Source: Burkholderiales bacterium PBB3 (GTDB taxonomy: Bacteria; Pseudomonadota; Gammaproteobacteria; Burkholderiales; Burkholderiaceae_C). From it: DNA of 64,000 nt. Under the pieces are notes generated by a model. It was not told the DNA's origin, ran no database searches, and was given only the letters and a program-made list of their open reading frames with translations. The position numbers and the translations under genes are program-made. Shown piece after piece: positions 49,278 through 57,406 of the stretch (its first letter is position 1; each line of letters begins with the position of its first letter). The stretch lies in the NCBI GenBank assembly GCA_002256115.1, contig NKIK01000009.1, positions 1-64,000 of the forward strand, in the 5' to 3' direction.

Positions 49278-49330
49278 TTAGTAGCTGCTCCCGCACTATC
49301 CACGGGCTCAGCGGCGAATTTAGCTTAAAG
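49268..49330 (+). repeat. Interspersed repeat, copy 8
   Basis: CGCTATTGTTTTAGTAGCT leads to the core GCTGCTCCCGCACTATCCA, then CGGGCTCAGCGGCGAATTTAGCTTAAAG. Its right end overlaps the last two codons and stop of the acyl-CoA-binding protein gene on the minus strand (stop at 49320-49322). Confidence 0.88.
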
Positions 49331-49574
49331 ATTCGATCAGATCGACGTATTGCTGCATAGCGTCTTTTGGGGCGGTGCCTTTGAAGCCATTCCATGCATC
49401 CCATTTGGCGCGACCCACCATGTCGGTAAAGCCAGGCTTCTTTTCCGTGTTGTCACCCGTAGTCGCTTGTTTGTAAAGCGCATAAATCTTCAGCAAGGTG
49501 CTGTTGTCGGGGCGATCGCTCAGATTTTTGGAATTGGCAACAGCAGCTTCAAATTGTTTTTTCAGGTCAGCCAT
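49320..49574 (-). CDS. Acyl-CoA-binding protein (ACBP)
   Basis: An 84-residue four-helix protein that binds long-chain acyl-CoA esters in the cytosol. Helix motifs are clear: LKKQFEAAVANSKNLSDRPD, NSTLLKIYALYKQATTGDNT and RAKWDAWNGFKGTAPKDAMQ, with the K-W-x-A-W acyl-CoA-binding core. The length equals the family norm (about 86). It fits the lipid and PHA context around it. The last two codons and stop lie in repeat copy 8, so the repeat end contributes coding sequence. Confidence 0.95.
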   Translation of the reverse strand: MADLKKQFEAAVANSKNLSDRPDNSTLLKIYALYKQATTGDNTEKKPGFTDMVGRAKWDAWNGFKGTAPKDAMQQYVDLIESLS

Positions 49575-49688
49575 GGAGTTCTCCGGTCTAGTTGGTACAC
49601 ATTGTGATCTGTAGAGAGCACCGCATTCACCGCGGGTGCCTAGTGCGTATCTTAGCGCCCTGGTGCGTCCCCGGTGCTGCCTTGGCGG

Positions 49689-50465
49689 CTAGTCAGCAAG
49701 CTCGGCGATGGCCATATCCACATCCAGTCGCTCGGCCGCGTCTTGCGGCGGTATTTGGGTGGCGCGTTCATAAAGTGCCGTGGCTTCGTCCATGCGCGTA
49801 TCACCTTCCAGCATGACCAAGGCATTGGCGTACTCCATCAACGCCAATTGGGATTGCGGTGTAAGTGCCAGCGCACGGGCAAATAGCGCCAGGCTCGTAC
49901 TCTTTTTGGCACCGTAAGTCATGTTGCCAATCAGGGTTCCGACCTTGTCAATCACCTCGGCATGAAAGGCACCCAGTGCCACATGCGCGTCGGCATGCTC
50001 GGGCTGCAATGCAATGGCGGTTTCCAGCGCAGTTTTGACTTTACCCCCCAGCCCTTGGGCGAGTGCTTTGGCGACGCTAATCCCCTGGCTGTAGCGCGCC
50101 AGAGCGTAGGCTTGCCAGTAGAAGGCATTGGCGTGTGTCGGGTCCGCCGCCGCTTGCTCAGCGCCGCGTTGCGCTACTTGCAGGAACAGCTCGCGCCGTG
50201 ACTTTTCACTGGGCTCCAGGTAATTGGCATACATGCAAGTGGCTTTGTTGGCGACGGTAAACCCGGCCGAACCTGCTTGGAGTCCTGCTTGGGCTGCCTT
50301 TTCAAACTCGCCGCGATGGAACAACACCCAGGCGGCCACCACTTTGGCGTCCGTGGGCCAGGGCTCCCGGTCGCCAGCGTGCAGTTTTGCCCATCGCCTG
50401 CGCAGATTGGTCGCAGTGATGGCGTATTCGCCAACGTAGGAAAATGGAGTCCAAAGCGCTGCCAT
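49689..50465 (-). CDS. TPR-like repeat protein
   Basis: A 258-residue protein built of helical repeats (VVAAWVLFHRGEFEKAAQAG, HANAFYWQAYALARYSQGIS, HADAHVALGAFHAEVIDKVG, ALFARALALTPQSQLALMEY). No signal peptide is visible with the chosen start. The ATG at 50465 was chosen because an earlier in-frame start would overlap the TetR gene by 40 bp. It follows the TetR gene by 16 bp on the same strand and is probably its operon partner. The function is unknown; it could be a regulator-associated or PHA-related scaffold protein. Confidence 0.8.
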   Translation of the reverse strand: MAALWTPFSYVGEYAITATNLRRRWAKLHAGDREPWPTDAKVVAAWVLFHRGEFEKAAQAGLQAGSAGFTVANKATCMYANYLEPSEKSRRELFLQVAQRGAEQAAADPTHANAFYWQAYALARYSQGISVAKALAQGLGGKVKTALETAIALQPEHADAHVALGAFHAEVIDKVGTLIGNMTYGAKKSTSLALFARALALTPQSQLALMEYANALVMLEGDTRMDEATALYERATQIPPQDAAERLDVDMAIAELAD

Positions 50466-50481
50466 AGGGCGGTTTTCTCTC

Positions 50482-51147
50482 TCAGGTGGGGTTGGTGGCG
50501 TGGTACGCCTCCACCAGGCCAATAAGGTGGTTGCGCTGCCCGGCTTCCAGATAAGGTACTAGCAGGTTCAGCACGTGGTGCGCGCCGCGCATCAGGGCCG
50601 CCTGCGCGCTTTCGGGCTCCAGAGCCTTGCGTGGGTCGCGCACATATTCGTAGCTCAGCCAGTAGGTCAGTACCACTACCATACTGGTCGCAGTGGGCTC
50701 CGCTTCACGGGAATCAATGCTGACAGCCCCGGCGCGGCTCATGCTGTCGAGCATGGTCTTCACTGAGCGGGTTTTGTTTTTTAGCACCCACTGAAAGTGG
50801 GTTTCCAGGCGCCGGTTTTTGCTCAACAAGTCGTTCAGGTCGCGGTACAAGAACCGGTATTGCCAAATGAGCTCAAACAAGGTGTGCATGAAGAACCAGG
50901 CGTCTTCTACGTCGCGTACCCCATCGCTGGCGTTGAGTAGCTCGTTGAGCGACTTCTCGTAGCGGTCAAAGAGGGAGTTGATCAACTCGTCTTTGGCGGG
51001 GTAGTGGTAATACAGGTTGCCAGGACTGATGCCCAACTCTGCAGAGATCAGGGTGGTGGAGACGTTGGGTTCTCCAAAACGATTGAACAGCTCCAGTGTG
51101 ACCTCTAGGATCCGCTCTGCGGTACGACGTGGGGCTTTTTTAACCAT
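50482..51147 (-). CDS. TetR-family transcriptional regulator
   Basis: A 221-residue repressor. The N-terminal helix-turn-helix is TAERILEVTLELFNRFGEPN, then VSTTLISAELGISPGNLYYHYPAKDELI, where the G-N-L-Y-Y-H-Y recognition helix matches TetR. The C-terminal ligand-binding half is helical. Many such proteins of this subfamily sense fatty acids or acyl-CoAs. The gene is 10 bp after the patatin gene and 16 bp before the TPR gene, so patatin, TetR and TPR form an operon. Confidence 0.9.
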   Translation of the reverse strand: MVKKAPRRTAERILEVTLELFNRFGEPNVSTTLISAELGISPGNLYYHYPAKDELINSLFDRYEKSLNELLNASDGVRDVEDAWFFMHTLFELIWQYRFLYRDLNDLLSKNRRLETHFQWVLKNKTRSVKTMLDSMSRAGAVSIDSREAEPTATSMVVVLTYWLSYEYVRDPRKALEPESAQAALMRGAHHVLNLLVPYLEAGQRNHLIGLVEAYHATNPT

Positions 51148-51157
51148 AGCTGACCTA

Positions 51158-52405
51158 TCAATGGAGGCGCGCGCGAGAAGCCGCCGCTACCGCATCACCC
51201 AGGTCGTCCATGACCTCTTGGAGTGTTGCAATGGCACGCCCAACCCGTGTGATCGCTTTGGGGGGAGCCGAAAGGTGTCTCTTGTGATCGTCCAGAGCTT
51301 CGTGGTTCAGACTGATGCCGTGGCGTGCCAGTTTGGCGGACAGGCCCGTCTTGCGCGAGCGCAGCATTTGTCGTGTTTGCTGGTAGGCATGCTCTGCCAG
51401 GTCGCGCCTTTGGGCATAGCTGAACGTGTTGGCCAAATAGAGTTCCGGATCGCGGTGGTCAGGCTCAATCAATACGATGTCAGTGTTGGGGTAAGTGTGG
51501 GCGTAGTGCTTCATACCCAGCTCCATGCGGGAGTGGATCATGGAGCGAAAGGTCTGACTCAGCACCGCGGGCAGGCCACCATCCACAATGCGGGGAATCT
51601 TACGCTTCTCGGAGGGGATTCCGCGCTGCATGACCTTGGCCACTTGGGGGGAGGTCGCATCAAAGGGAACCAGCGGGTTCAGGCAAATCATCAAGTCCAC
51701 ACCATCATCCAGCGCTACGGAGGCGTGCATGGTCTTTTTGAGCGCACCGTCTACATAGTATTGATCGTCAATTTCTACAGGGGGAAACAGCCCAGGAAGC
51801 GCAGAGCTGGCTTGCACGGCTTGCGAAATAGGCACATGGTCCCAACCCGGGCGGCCAAATAGCGCCGCTTCGCCGCTATCGAGATTGGTGGCCACCAGCG
51901 TGAGCTTGGTTTTGAGTTTGCGGAAGTCGTTGGTGCGACCGTCGCGGCTGAAGAGGCGGGCCAGCTGGGTGTCGATGGCTTTGTTGGAGAAAACCCCGGT
52001 TGGCAAGCCGGGGCTGAGCCGCTCTAGGGCGCTGAGTATGGATTTTCGCCCCAAGGTGAAATGCCACAAGGCAGAAAGTACCAGTCCCGGCAGCATGATG
52101 CCGCGCCGTGCAAATTCGCTGTAGGCGGGCTCCATCAGCCAAGACGGGTCAAAAGTCTCTGAAGGCTCGCTGTCATTTTCAATGAATGAAGCGCAAAGTT
52201 CCCGCGGCGTCATGCCGTTGGCGAGTGCCGCCACAATGAAACCACCGGCCGATACGCCTACGTAATGGTCCAGCTTGCTGAAGTCCAAGCCATTCAAGGA
52301 TTCTTCCAGTGCGCACATCGCGCCGACCTCGTAAATAGCCCCTAAAGGTCCACCACCGGCGAGTGCCAGCGCTATTTTGGGAGAGGCTTTTTTGTTAGCT
52401 TTCAT
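51158..52405 (-). CDS. Patatin-like phospholipase
   Basis: A 415-residue acyl hydrolase. The oxyanion loop is ALALAGGGPLGAIYEVGAMC, the nucleophile elbow YVGVSAGGFIVAA (G-x-S-x-G, serine near residue 52), and the catalytic Asp in YVDGALKKTMHA (D-G-A motif). This is a complete patatin catalytic dyad. The C-terminal 150 residues are an extra helical part. Its presence beside phasin, PHA-system and acyl-CoA-binding genes suggests a role in lipid turnover or PHA granule work. It may be cytosolic, as no signal peptide is seen. Confidence 0.92.
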   Translation of the reverse strand: MKANKKASPKIALALAGGGPLGAIYEVGAMCALEESLNGLDFSKLDHYVGVSAGGFIVAALANGMTPRELCASFIENDSEPSETFDPSWLMEPAYSEFARRGIMLPGLVLSALWHFTLGRKSILSALERLSPGLPTGVFSNKAIDTQLARLFSRDGRTNDFRKLKTKLTLVATNLDSGEAALFGRPGWDHVPISQAVQASSALPGLFPPVEIDDQYYVDGALKKTMHASVALDDGVDLMICLNPLVPFDATSPQVAKVMQRGIPSEKRKIPRIVDGGLPAVLSQTFRSMIHSRMELGMKHYAHTYPNTDIVLIEPDHRDPELYLANTFSYAQRRDLAEHAYQQTRQMLRSRKTGLSAKLARHGISLNHEALDDHKRHLSAPPKAITRVGRAIATLQEVMDDLGDAVAAASRARLH

Positions 52406-52494
52406 AGGGCAAAGTGTAGAGGGATGGGAGCTTGTTTTATGTTGCGCCGCAATATGCTTGCGGGCTAGCTAAAGCGGGGGATTGAAAGGGGCGT

Positions 52495-52516
52495 AAAAAA
52501 GGGCGCCAATGCGCCC
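52495..52516 (-). terminator. Intrinsic terminator of the phasin gene
   Basis: On the minus strand a 6-bp stem GGGCGC / GCGCCC with a 4-nt loop is followed by TTTTTT. It lies about 35 bp after the phasin stop and would end the phasin transcript upstream of the patatin gene. Confidence 0.75.
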
Positions 52517-52551
52517 CTATATGGCTTATGGCGCTGAGCGCCGCGCTTTGA

Positions 52552-53160
52552 TTACGCTTGGCTAGGCGCTGTTTCGGTGGTTGGGCTTGCTTCTGCTTTT
52601 GCCGTTGGGTTTGCAGTGGTTTTGGCAGGAGCCGCCTTCGCTTTTGGCGCTGCAGGCTTGGCTTTAGCTGATTTCGGGGCAGCAGCTTTCTTTGCTGCGG
52701 GGGCTGCAGCTTTCGGCTTGGCCGCAACGGCCTTTGCAGTTGGGGCTTTTGAAGCCGGGGCATTGACTGACAGCTTTTGAACGGCCTTGTTCAGATCGTC
52801 AATGCGTGCAATCAGAGCATTGACATCTTTGGCGGAAGGTACGCCCAGCTTGTTTAGGGCTTTGGCAACACGTTCTTCAAAGATATTTTCAAGTTTGTCC
52901 CACTGCCCGGTCGCTTTGGACGTAATGTCCGTCGCCATCGTCGACATCTTGTTGGTCGCTTCCGAAATCTTCTCTTCTGCGGCAGCAGCTGTCTTGCGCT
53001 GAATGCTCATGCTTTCTTTGACCAAAGACTCAACGGCTTTGGTTCCTTCCACTTGCGCGCGCGTCAACGCGCCCAAACCGGCCTGCCAAATTTGCTTTGC
53101 GGAGCCTTTCACTGCACCGGCTGTTGCTGGGGATGATTTCTTTTGTAGTTTCTTGACCAT
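52552..53160 (-). CDS. Phasin (polyhydroxyalkanoate granule-associated protein)
   Basis: A 202-residue granule-coating protein. The phasin core (about 15-120) starts SAKQIWQAGLGALTRAQVEG, the typical family opening, and continues VESLVKESMSIQRKTAAAAE and QWDKLENIFEERVAKALNKL. The C-terminal 75 residues are a Lys/Ala/Pro repeat (AKPKAAAPAAKKAAAPKSAK and so on) as in PhaF-type proteins that also bind DNA. The ATG at 53160 has GGAGAA upstream. It supports PHA storage together with the PHA-system protein at 48877. Confidence 0.92.
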   Translation of the reverse strand: MVKKLQKKSSPATAGAVKGSAKQIWQAGLGALTRAQVEGTKAVESLVKESMSIQRKTAAAAEEKISEATNKMSTMATDITSKATGQWDKLENIFEERVAKALNKLGVPSAKDVNALIARIDDLNKAVQKLSVNAPASKAPTAKAVAAKPKAAAPAAKKAAAPKSAKAKPAAPKAKAAPAKTTANPTAKAEASPTTETAPSQA

Positions 53161-53334
53161 GATGTTCTCCGAAAAATGCGTTATACGAGTGCTTGCCAAT
53201 TGCAAAAAAGGCACTCCCGCGACTCTACTTGGAGCTTGGTATTGTGTGTAGGTGAGCTCGTCTAACTGAGCCACGATAATGAATGTTTTGGTCGGCAGCG
53301 GATCACTTTTCCATTTTGTAGCTGAGGTGCGTTT

Positions 53335-54276
53335 TTGAATTCTGGTCATTCAGTCGAATCGGGCAACGATAAAAGTATCTTCCCGATTTGGGCCTGTGTA
53401 GTTTGCTACCTCCCAGATCTGCAGACGCTTGAGCGCTTGGTGTCAGTCCTTTCGCCACAAGTGGAAAGAGTCCTGCTAATGGACAATTCGCCAGGTCCAC
53501 TCATCGGCGTCGAGAGTTTGCTGGCCCCCAAAGTCGCTTACCTGAAGATGCCAGGCAATCTTGGAACCGCTGGTGCACTGAATCGGGGATGGGCGTTGGC
53601 CATAGAGGCCGGGGCTGGTGCCGTGGTAAGTTTTGACCAGGACAGTACGGTGACGGGCGACTTGGTGACAGAGCTTGCCCGAAATTATCAGAAGCTGTGT
53701 TCGGATGGCCAGGTGGTCGCCGCCATCGGGCCACGAATTGTGGATCCCAGGAGCGGGCGACCCGCAAGGATTCGTCATCCACAAAAGCTATTTAGATTTC
53801 ACAAAGTCGCATGCGTCGGCCCCCCGGTGGCCGTTGATCATTTGATTTCGTCAGGTAGCCTCGTTCCGGCATCGAGTTTCAGGGCCGTTGGTGAGTTTTC
53901 GGAACTGCTTTTTCTGGACTACGTTGATATAGAGTGGTCTCTGCGGGCGCGCATGGCTGGGTACTCTGTCTACGTTGTCCCCGGTTTATTCATGAACCAC
54001 ACGATTGGTGACAAAATATTGTCCTTGGGTGGCCGATCTTTGCCGATTCATAAACCATTCCGAACATATTTGTTGATCAGAAATCACTTGCTGCTGTGGC
54101 GATCGCCGGCGGCAAAGTTATTCTGGCTGCTAAGTGATTTTCGGCAATTGGTGGCTAAATTAATCATTTTGCTCATTATTCAACCTCAAAGGTTGTTGAG
54201 GCTCAGGTTGGTACTTTTGGGGATGTGGCATGGCATCGCTGGGTTGGGCGGCGGGCCCAAGAACTTCGGCGAATGA
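53335..54276 (+). CDS. Family 2 glycosyltransferase (rhamnosyltransferase-like)
   Basis: A 313-residue glycosyltransferase of the RfbF-like GT2 group. Residues about 22-45 carry the nucleotide-binding strand (CVVCYLPDLQTLERL, VERVLLMDNSPGPL); GNLGTAGALNRGWALA and VSFDQDSTVT hold the D-x-D-type acidic motif; DYVDIEWSLRARMAGY is the usual acceptor-side E-W motif. The final 60 residues contain hydrophobic helices (IILLIIQPQRLLRLRLVLLG). A TTG start was chosen because GAGG lies 7 nt upstream and no ATG exists nearby in frame. It opens a glycan locus and probably adds a deoxysugar to a surface polysaccharide. Confidence 0.83.
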   Translation: MNSGHSVESGNDKSIFPIWACVVCYLPDLQTLERLVSVLSPQVERVLLMDNSPGPLIGVESLLAPKVAYLKMPGNLGTAGALNRGWALAIEAGAGAVVSFDQDSTVTGDLVTELARNYQKLCSDGQVVAAIGPRIVDPRSGRPARIRHPQKLFRFHKVACVGPPVAVDHLISSGSLVPASSFRAVGEFSELLFLDYVDIEWSLRARMAGYSVYVVPGLFMNHTIGDKILSLGGRSLPIHKPFRTYLLIRNHLLLWRSPAAKLFWLLSDFRQLVAKLIILLIIQPQRLLRLRLVLLGMWHGIAGLGGGPKNFGE

Positions 54277-54659
54277 AAGATGTGTGCATAGCGTGGCGAT
54301 ACACCACTTACCTGTTCGTTCGGACGTGGTTGTAGTTGCCGTGTTGGATATCGTTCGCAAACCAACATTGATAGAGTCCAGGTTTATCAGCACCAGAGGA
54401 GTCGGCGACGTGAGGCTGTCCAAGGCGGAAGCGGATGTGATTGCGGCTTATCGCCTGGTTGACGGTGTTCGTTACGTGGCCGCGCAGATTTGTAGCGACG
54501 GTCTGTTTGGAGAGGACTATGCCACTCACCGCATCGCGCGGCGTCGGACGAGTCTTGCCAACAATTGCACCAAATATACTGAACACCGGTGAGCGCAGCT
54601 CAGACCAGGGAGCCTTACACTTTGCTCCTTATGTCACTATGAAAGAATGGCCGTTTGAT
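54277..54659. other. 383-bp gap without a convincing gene
   Basis: Open frames exist here in several registers, but none has recognisable sequence, a ribosome site or typical codon use, and the forward frame that runs into the PseC gene is unrelated to PseC N-termini. In other pseudaminic acid loci PseB would lie next to PseC; nothing like PseB is visible. The stretch could be a remnant or a leader region. Confidence 0.6.
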
Positions 54660-55838
54660 ATGAGCATGATTCCCTACGGTCGCCAAAATATCTCAGAGCA
54701 AGATATCGAGTCGGTTGTTGAGGTGTTGAGGTCCGACTTCCTGACGCAAGGCCCAAAGGTGCCCGAGTTTGAGAAAGCTGTTGCGACATATTGCGGTGCT
54801 GCCTATGCGGTTGCCGCCAATAGTGCAACCAGCGCGCTTCACATAGCTTGCGCAGCTCTAGGGGTTGGGGTTGGAGATCGAGTTTGGACCAGCCCCATTA
54901 CCTTTGTCGCCAGCGCTAATTGCGCGCTCTATTGTGGTGCCACGGTGGACTTTGTGGATATTGATGCGCGCACTTACAACATGAGCGTCGGCTGCCTAAG
55001 CGAAAAATTGAAAGAGGCGAGCAAAGCAGGCGTGTTGCCCAAGGTGGTGATACCTGTCCATTTGGCTGGTCAATCTTGCGAAATGGCAGCCATTGCCGAG
55101 CTCTCCAAGCAGTATGGTTTTCGAATCATTGAGGACGCTTCGCATGCCATTGGTGGCACCTATGCAGGAAAAAAAATTGGGGGATGTCAGTACAGTGATA
55201 TCACCGTCTTTAGTTTCCATCCGGTAAAGGTGGTCACTACGGGTGAGGGGGGGATGGCGCTCACCAACGATCCTGACCTGGGCAAAAGAATGGCGCGGTT
55301 GCGCAGTCACGGCATAACTAGATACCCCGCAGAGATGACCCATGCGCCTGATGGCCCTTGGTACTACCAGCAGATTGAGCTGGGTTTTAATTACCGCATC
55401 ACCGATCTGCAAGCCGCATTGGGGGTTAGTCAGATGCGCCGCATAGATGAATTTGTTGAGAGACGTCACATCATCGCCCGTCGCTACGATCAACTTCTTG
55501 AGGGCAGCGACTACATTGTGCCTTGGCAACACCCAGAAACCTACTCAGGCCAGCACTTGTACATCGTTCGCGTTCCTCGGCGCTTGGGTGCTGCTAGGCA
55601 CCAGATGGTTTTTGAAAACCTGCGTTCAGGGGGTGTGGGTGTCAATCTACATTACATCCCCGTCTATCGCCAACCGTATTACGAGGCTATGGGTTTCAAG
55701 CGCGACGATTTTCCAAATTCTGAGAGCTATTACGATGAAGCCATAAGTCTGCCGATGTTTCCTGATCTTACCGAAGATCAACAAACAGAGGTTGTACGCC
55801 TACTCAAGGCACCGACAGGCTATCAAACGCTATTCTGA
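54660..55838 (+). CDS. pseC: PseC-like UDP-4-keto-6-deoxy-sugar aminotransferase
   Basis: A 392-residue PLP-dependent aminotransferase of the DegT/DnrJ/EryC1 family. It begins MSMIPYGRQNISEQDIESVV, then VLRSDFLTQGPKVPEFEKAV, which is diagnostic for PseC. The PLP lysine is Lys190 in FHPVKVVTTGEGG. NYRITDLQAALGVSQMRRID holds conserved residues for dimer contacts. It should transfer an amino group to the 4-keto intermediate, giving UDP-4-amino-4,6-dideoxy-AltNAc in pseudaminic acid synthesis. The PseB dehydratase that supplies its substrate is not in this window. The ATG was chosen by comparison with family starts; the next in-frame Met lies two codons later. Confidence 0.9.
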   Translation: MSMIPYGRQNISEQDIESVVEVLRSDFLTQGPKVPEFEKAVATYCGAAYAVAANSATSALHIACAALGVGVGDRVWTSPITFVASANCALYCGATVDFVDIDARTYNMSVGCLSEKLKEASKAGVLPKVVIPVHLAGQSCEMAAIAELSKQYGFRIIEDASHAIGGTYAGKKIGGCQYSDITVFSFHPVKVVTTGEGGMALTNDPDLGKRMARLRSHGITRYPAEMTHAPDGPWYYQQIELGFNYRITDLQAALGVSQMRRIDEFVERRHIIARRYDQLLEGSDYIVPWQHPETYSGQHLYIVRVPRRLGAARHQMVFENLRSGGVGVNLHYIPVYRQPYYEAMGFKRDDFPNSESYYDEAISLPMFPDLTEDQQTEVVRLLKAPTGYQTLF

Positions 55839-55857
55839 TCTCAACTTTGGTTGCTCC

Positions 55858-56226
55858 ATGCCCCACTTCGCAATCATAAATCTCCCCACCTTTACGGATC
55901 CCAGTGGGACACTTACTGTGATGGAGGGGGCTTTGCCGTTTCCTGTGGTCAGGACATACTGGATTTACGGGGCCGATGGGCAACTGCGCGGTGGTCATAG
56001 ACACCGGCGTACCAGGCAGGCACTGGTGGCGCTTAACGGCGACGTGCTCATCCATATGAACGACGGCATCTCTCGCGAAGACATTGTGCTTAATCGACCC
56101 GGTCAGTGTCTACTCGTTGAGCCTAAAGATTGGCACACTATGAAGTTTGGGGTCGGCAGCGTCCTCCTCGTCATGTCGTCGCATAGCTATGACCGTAGCG
56201 AATATATCGATACCCCCTATGAGTAG
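55858..56226 (+). CDS. fdtA: FdtA/WxcM-like sugar 3,4-ketoisomerase
   Basis: A 122-residue cupin of the WxcM/FdtA family, which isomerises a dTDP-6-deoxy-4-keto sugar to its 3-keto form. Visible motifs are DPSGTLTVMEGALPFPVVRT, YWIYGADGQLRGGHRH and RRTRQALVALNGDVLI, with the paired histidines in RGGHRHRR. The end LLVMSSHSYDRSEYI is typical. Its product is the substrate for the FdtB aminotransferase encoded next, whose ATG overlaps this gene by 8 nt. Genes making the dTDP-4-keto precursor (rmlA, rmlB) are not in the window. Confidence 0.9.
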   Translation: MPHFAIINLPTFTDPSGTLTVMEGALPFPVVRTYWIYGADGQLRGGHRHRRTRQALVALNGDVLIHMNDGISREDIVLNRPGQCLLVEPKDWHTMKFGVGSVLLVMSSHSYDRSEYIDTPYE

Positions 56227-57331
56227 GGCGTTGATCGAATACGAGAGCCTGTTTTGCTCCAATGCGGACTACATGGCAGAGCTTGAAGCAGCTGCATGTC
56301 GGGTTATCCGCAGCGGCTGGTACGTGCTGGGCCAAGAGGTCAGCGCCTTTGAGACTGAATTTGCCAGCTATGTCGGTTCAAAGCACTGTATCGGTGTTGC
56401 CAACGGTCTTGATGCGCTGATCCTATCTATCGAGGCGCTTGATCTGCCCAAGGGCAGCGACATTTTGGTGGCCTCCAATACTTATATCGCTACTATCCTT
56501 GCCATTGTGCGCACTGGTCACAAGCCGGTACTAGTGGAGCCCGAACTGACCACGTTCAATATGGACGCTGCCCTGCTGCCACAGGCGATAACGGCCAACA
56601 CTCGCGCCATATGCGTTACCCACCTCTTTGGCAAGACATGTCGCATGGACTCAATAGGTGCGTTTGCACGTGAAAATGGTCTGCGGGTAGTGGAAGACTG
56701 CGCTCAGTCACACGGTGCGCGACTGGGCACGCAAAGGACCGGTACTTTTGGCGATGCGGGCTGCTTCAGTTTCTACCCTACTAAAAACTTGGGCGCTGTA
56801 GGCGACGCAGGAGCGGTGGTAACCAACGACGATGCGCTGGCTGATCGCTTGCGCCATACCCGCAACTACGGATCCAAGCAGAAGTATGTCAACCGCTATA
56901 TCGGTGTGAATTCGCGGCTGGATGAGCTGCAGGCCGCGCTGTTGCGTGTGAAGCTGCGCCACCTGGATGCCATGACCGCACATAAACGCGCGTTGGCTGA
57001 GGTCTACTTTAGTGACTTGCCTGAGTGGGTGGCCAAGCCGGTGCGGAGCTCTGATGAGTTCGACGTGTTCCATGTCTATGGTATTCGCCATCCGCAACGC
57101 GAGGCACTGCGCAAGCATCTTTTGGACCATGGCGTGAAGACGGAGGTGCATTACCCCATCGCGCCACACCGGCAGCAGGCGATGGAGGGCATTCTTTCAG
57201 GCAGCTATCCCATAGCAGAGGAGTTATGCGGCACGGAGCTTAGTTTGCCGATATCAGTGGGTCATCAGGCAGCCGATGTTGAGCAGGTCGCCCGTATTGT
57301 TGGACGATTTGGTGCTGCTATTGGAAGCTGA
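56219..57331 (+). CDS. fdtB: FdtB-like sugar 3-aminotransferase
   Basis: A 370-residue PLP-dependent DegT-family aminotransferase that should convert the 3-keto sugar to dTDP-3-amino-3,6-dideoxy sugar. It has GVANGLDALILSIEALDLPK, the acidic pair in VVEDCAQSHGARLG and the PLP lysine Lys189 in FYPTKNLGAVGDAG, followed by RNYGSKQKYVN and NSRLDELQAALL. The length matches the family (about 370). The ATG at 56219 overlaps the FdtA stop by 8 nt; longer in-frame starts to 56147 would overlap FdtA by 80 nt. Together with FdtA it makes an N-3 amino sugar like Fuc3N or Qui3N. Confidence 0.88.
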   Translation: MSRALIEYESLFCSNADYMAELEAAACRVIRSGWYVLGQEVSAFETEFASYVGSKHCIGVANGLDALILSIEALDLPKGSDILVASNTYIATILAIVRTGHKPVLVEPELTTFNMDAALLPQAITANTRAICVTHLFGKTCRMDSIGAFARENGLRVVEDCAQSHGARLGTQRTGTFGDAGCFSFYPTKNLGAVGDAGAVVTNDDALADRLRHTRNYGSKQKYVNRYIGVNSRLDELQAALLRVKLRHLDAMTAHKRALAEVYFSDLPEWVAKPVRSSDEFDVFHVYGIRHPQREALRKHLLDHGVKTEVHYPIAPHRQQAMEGILSGSYPIAEELCGTELSLPISVGHQAADVEQVARIVGRFGAAIGS

Positions 57332-57406
57332 TGTCTTGCTCAAAGAAAAATCGATCACATTTAGCCAGCAGAATTGTGTTGTTGGCGTATTGAATGAGGA
57401 GCTCTC

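Noticed and set aside
54441-54659. An N-terminal extension of the PseC-like protein
   Set aside because: The added 73 residues do not resemble any PseC start, and MSMIPYGRQ is the family N-terminus.
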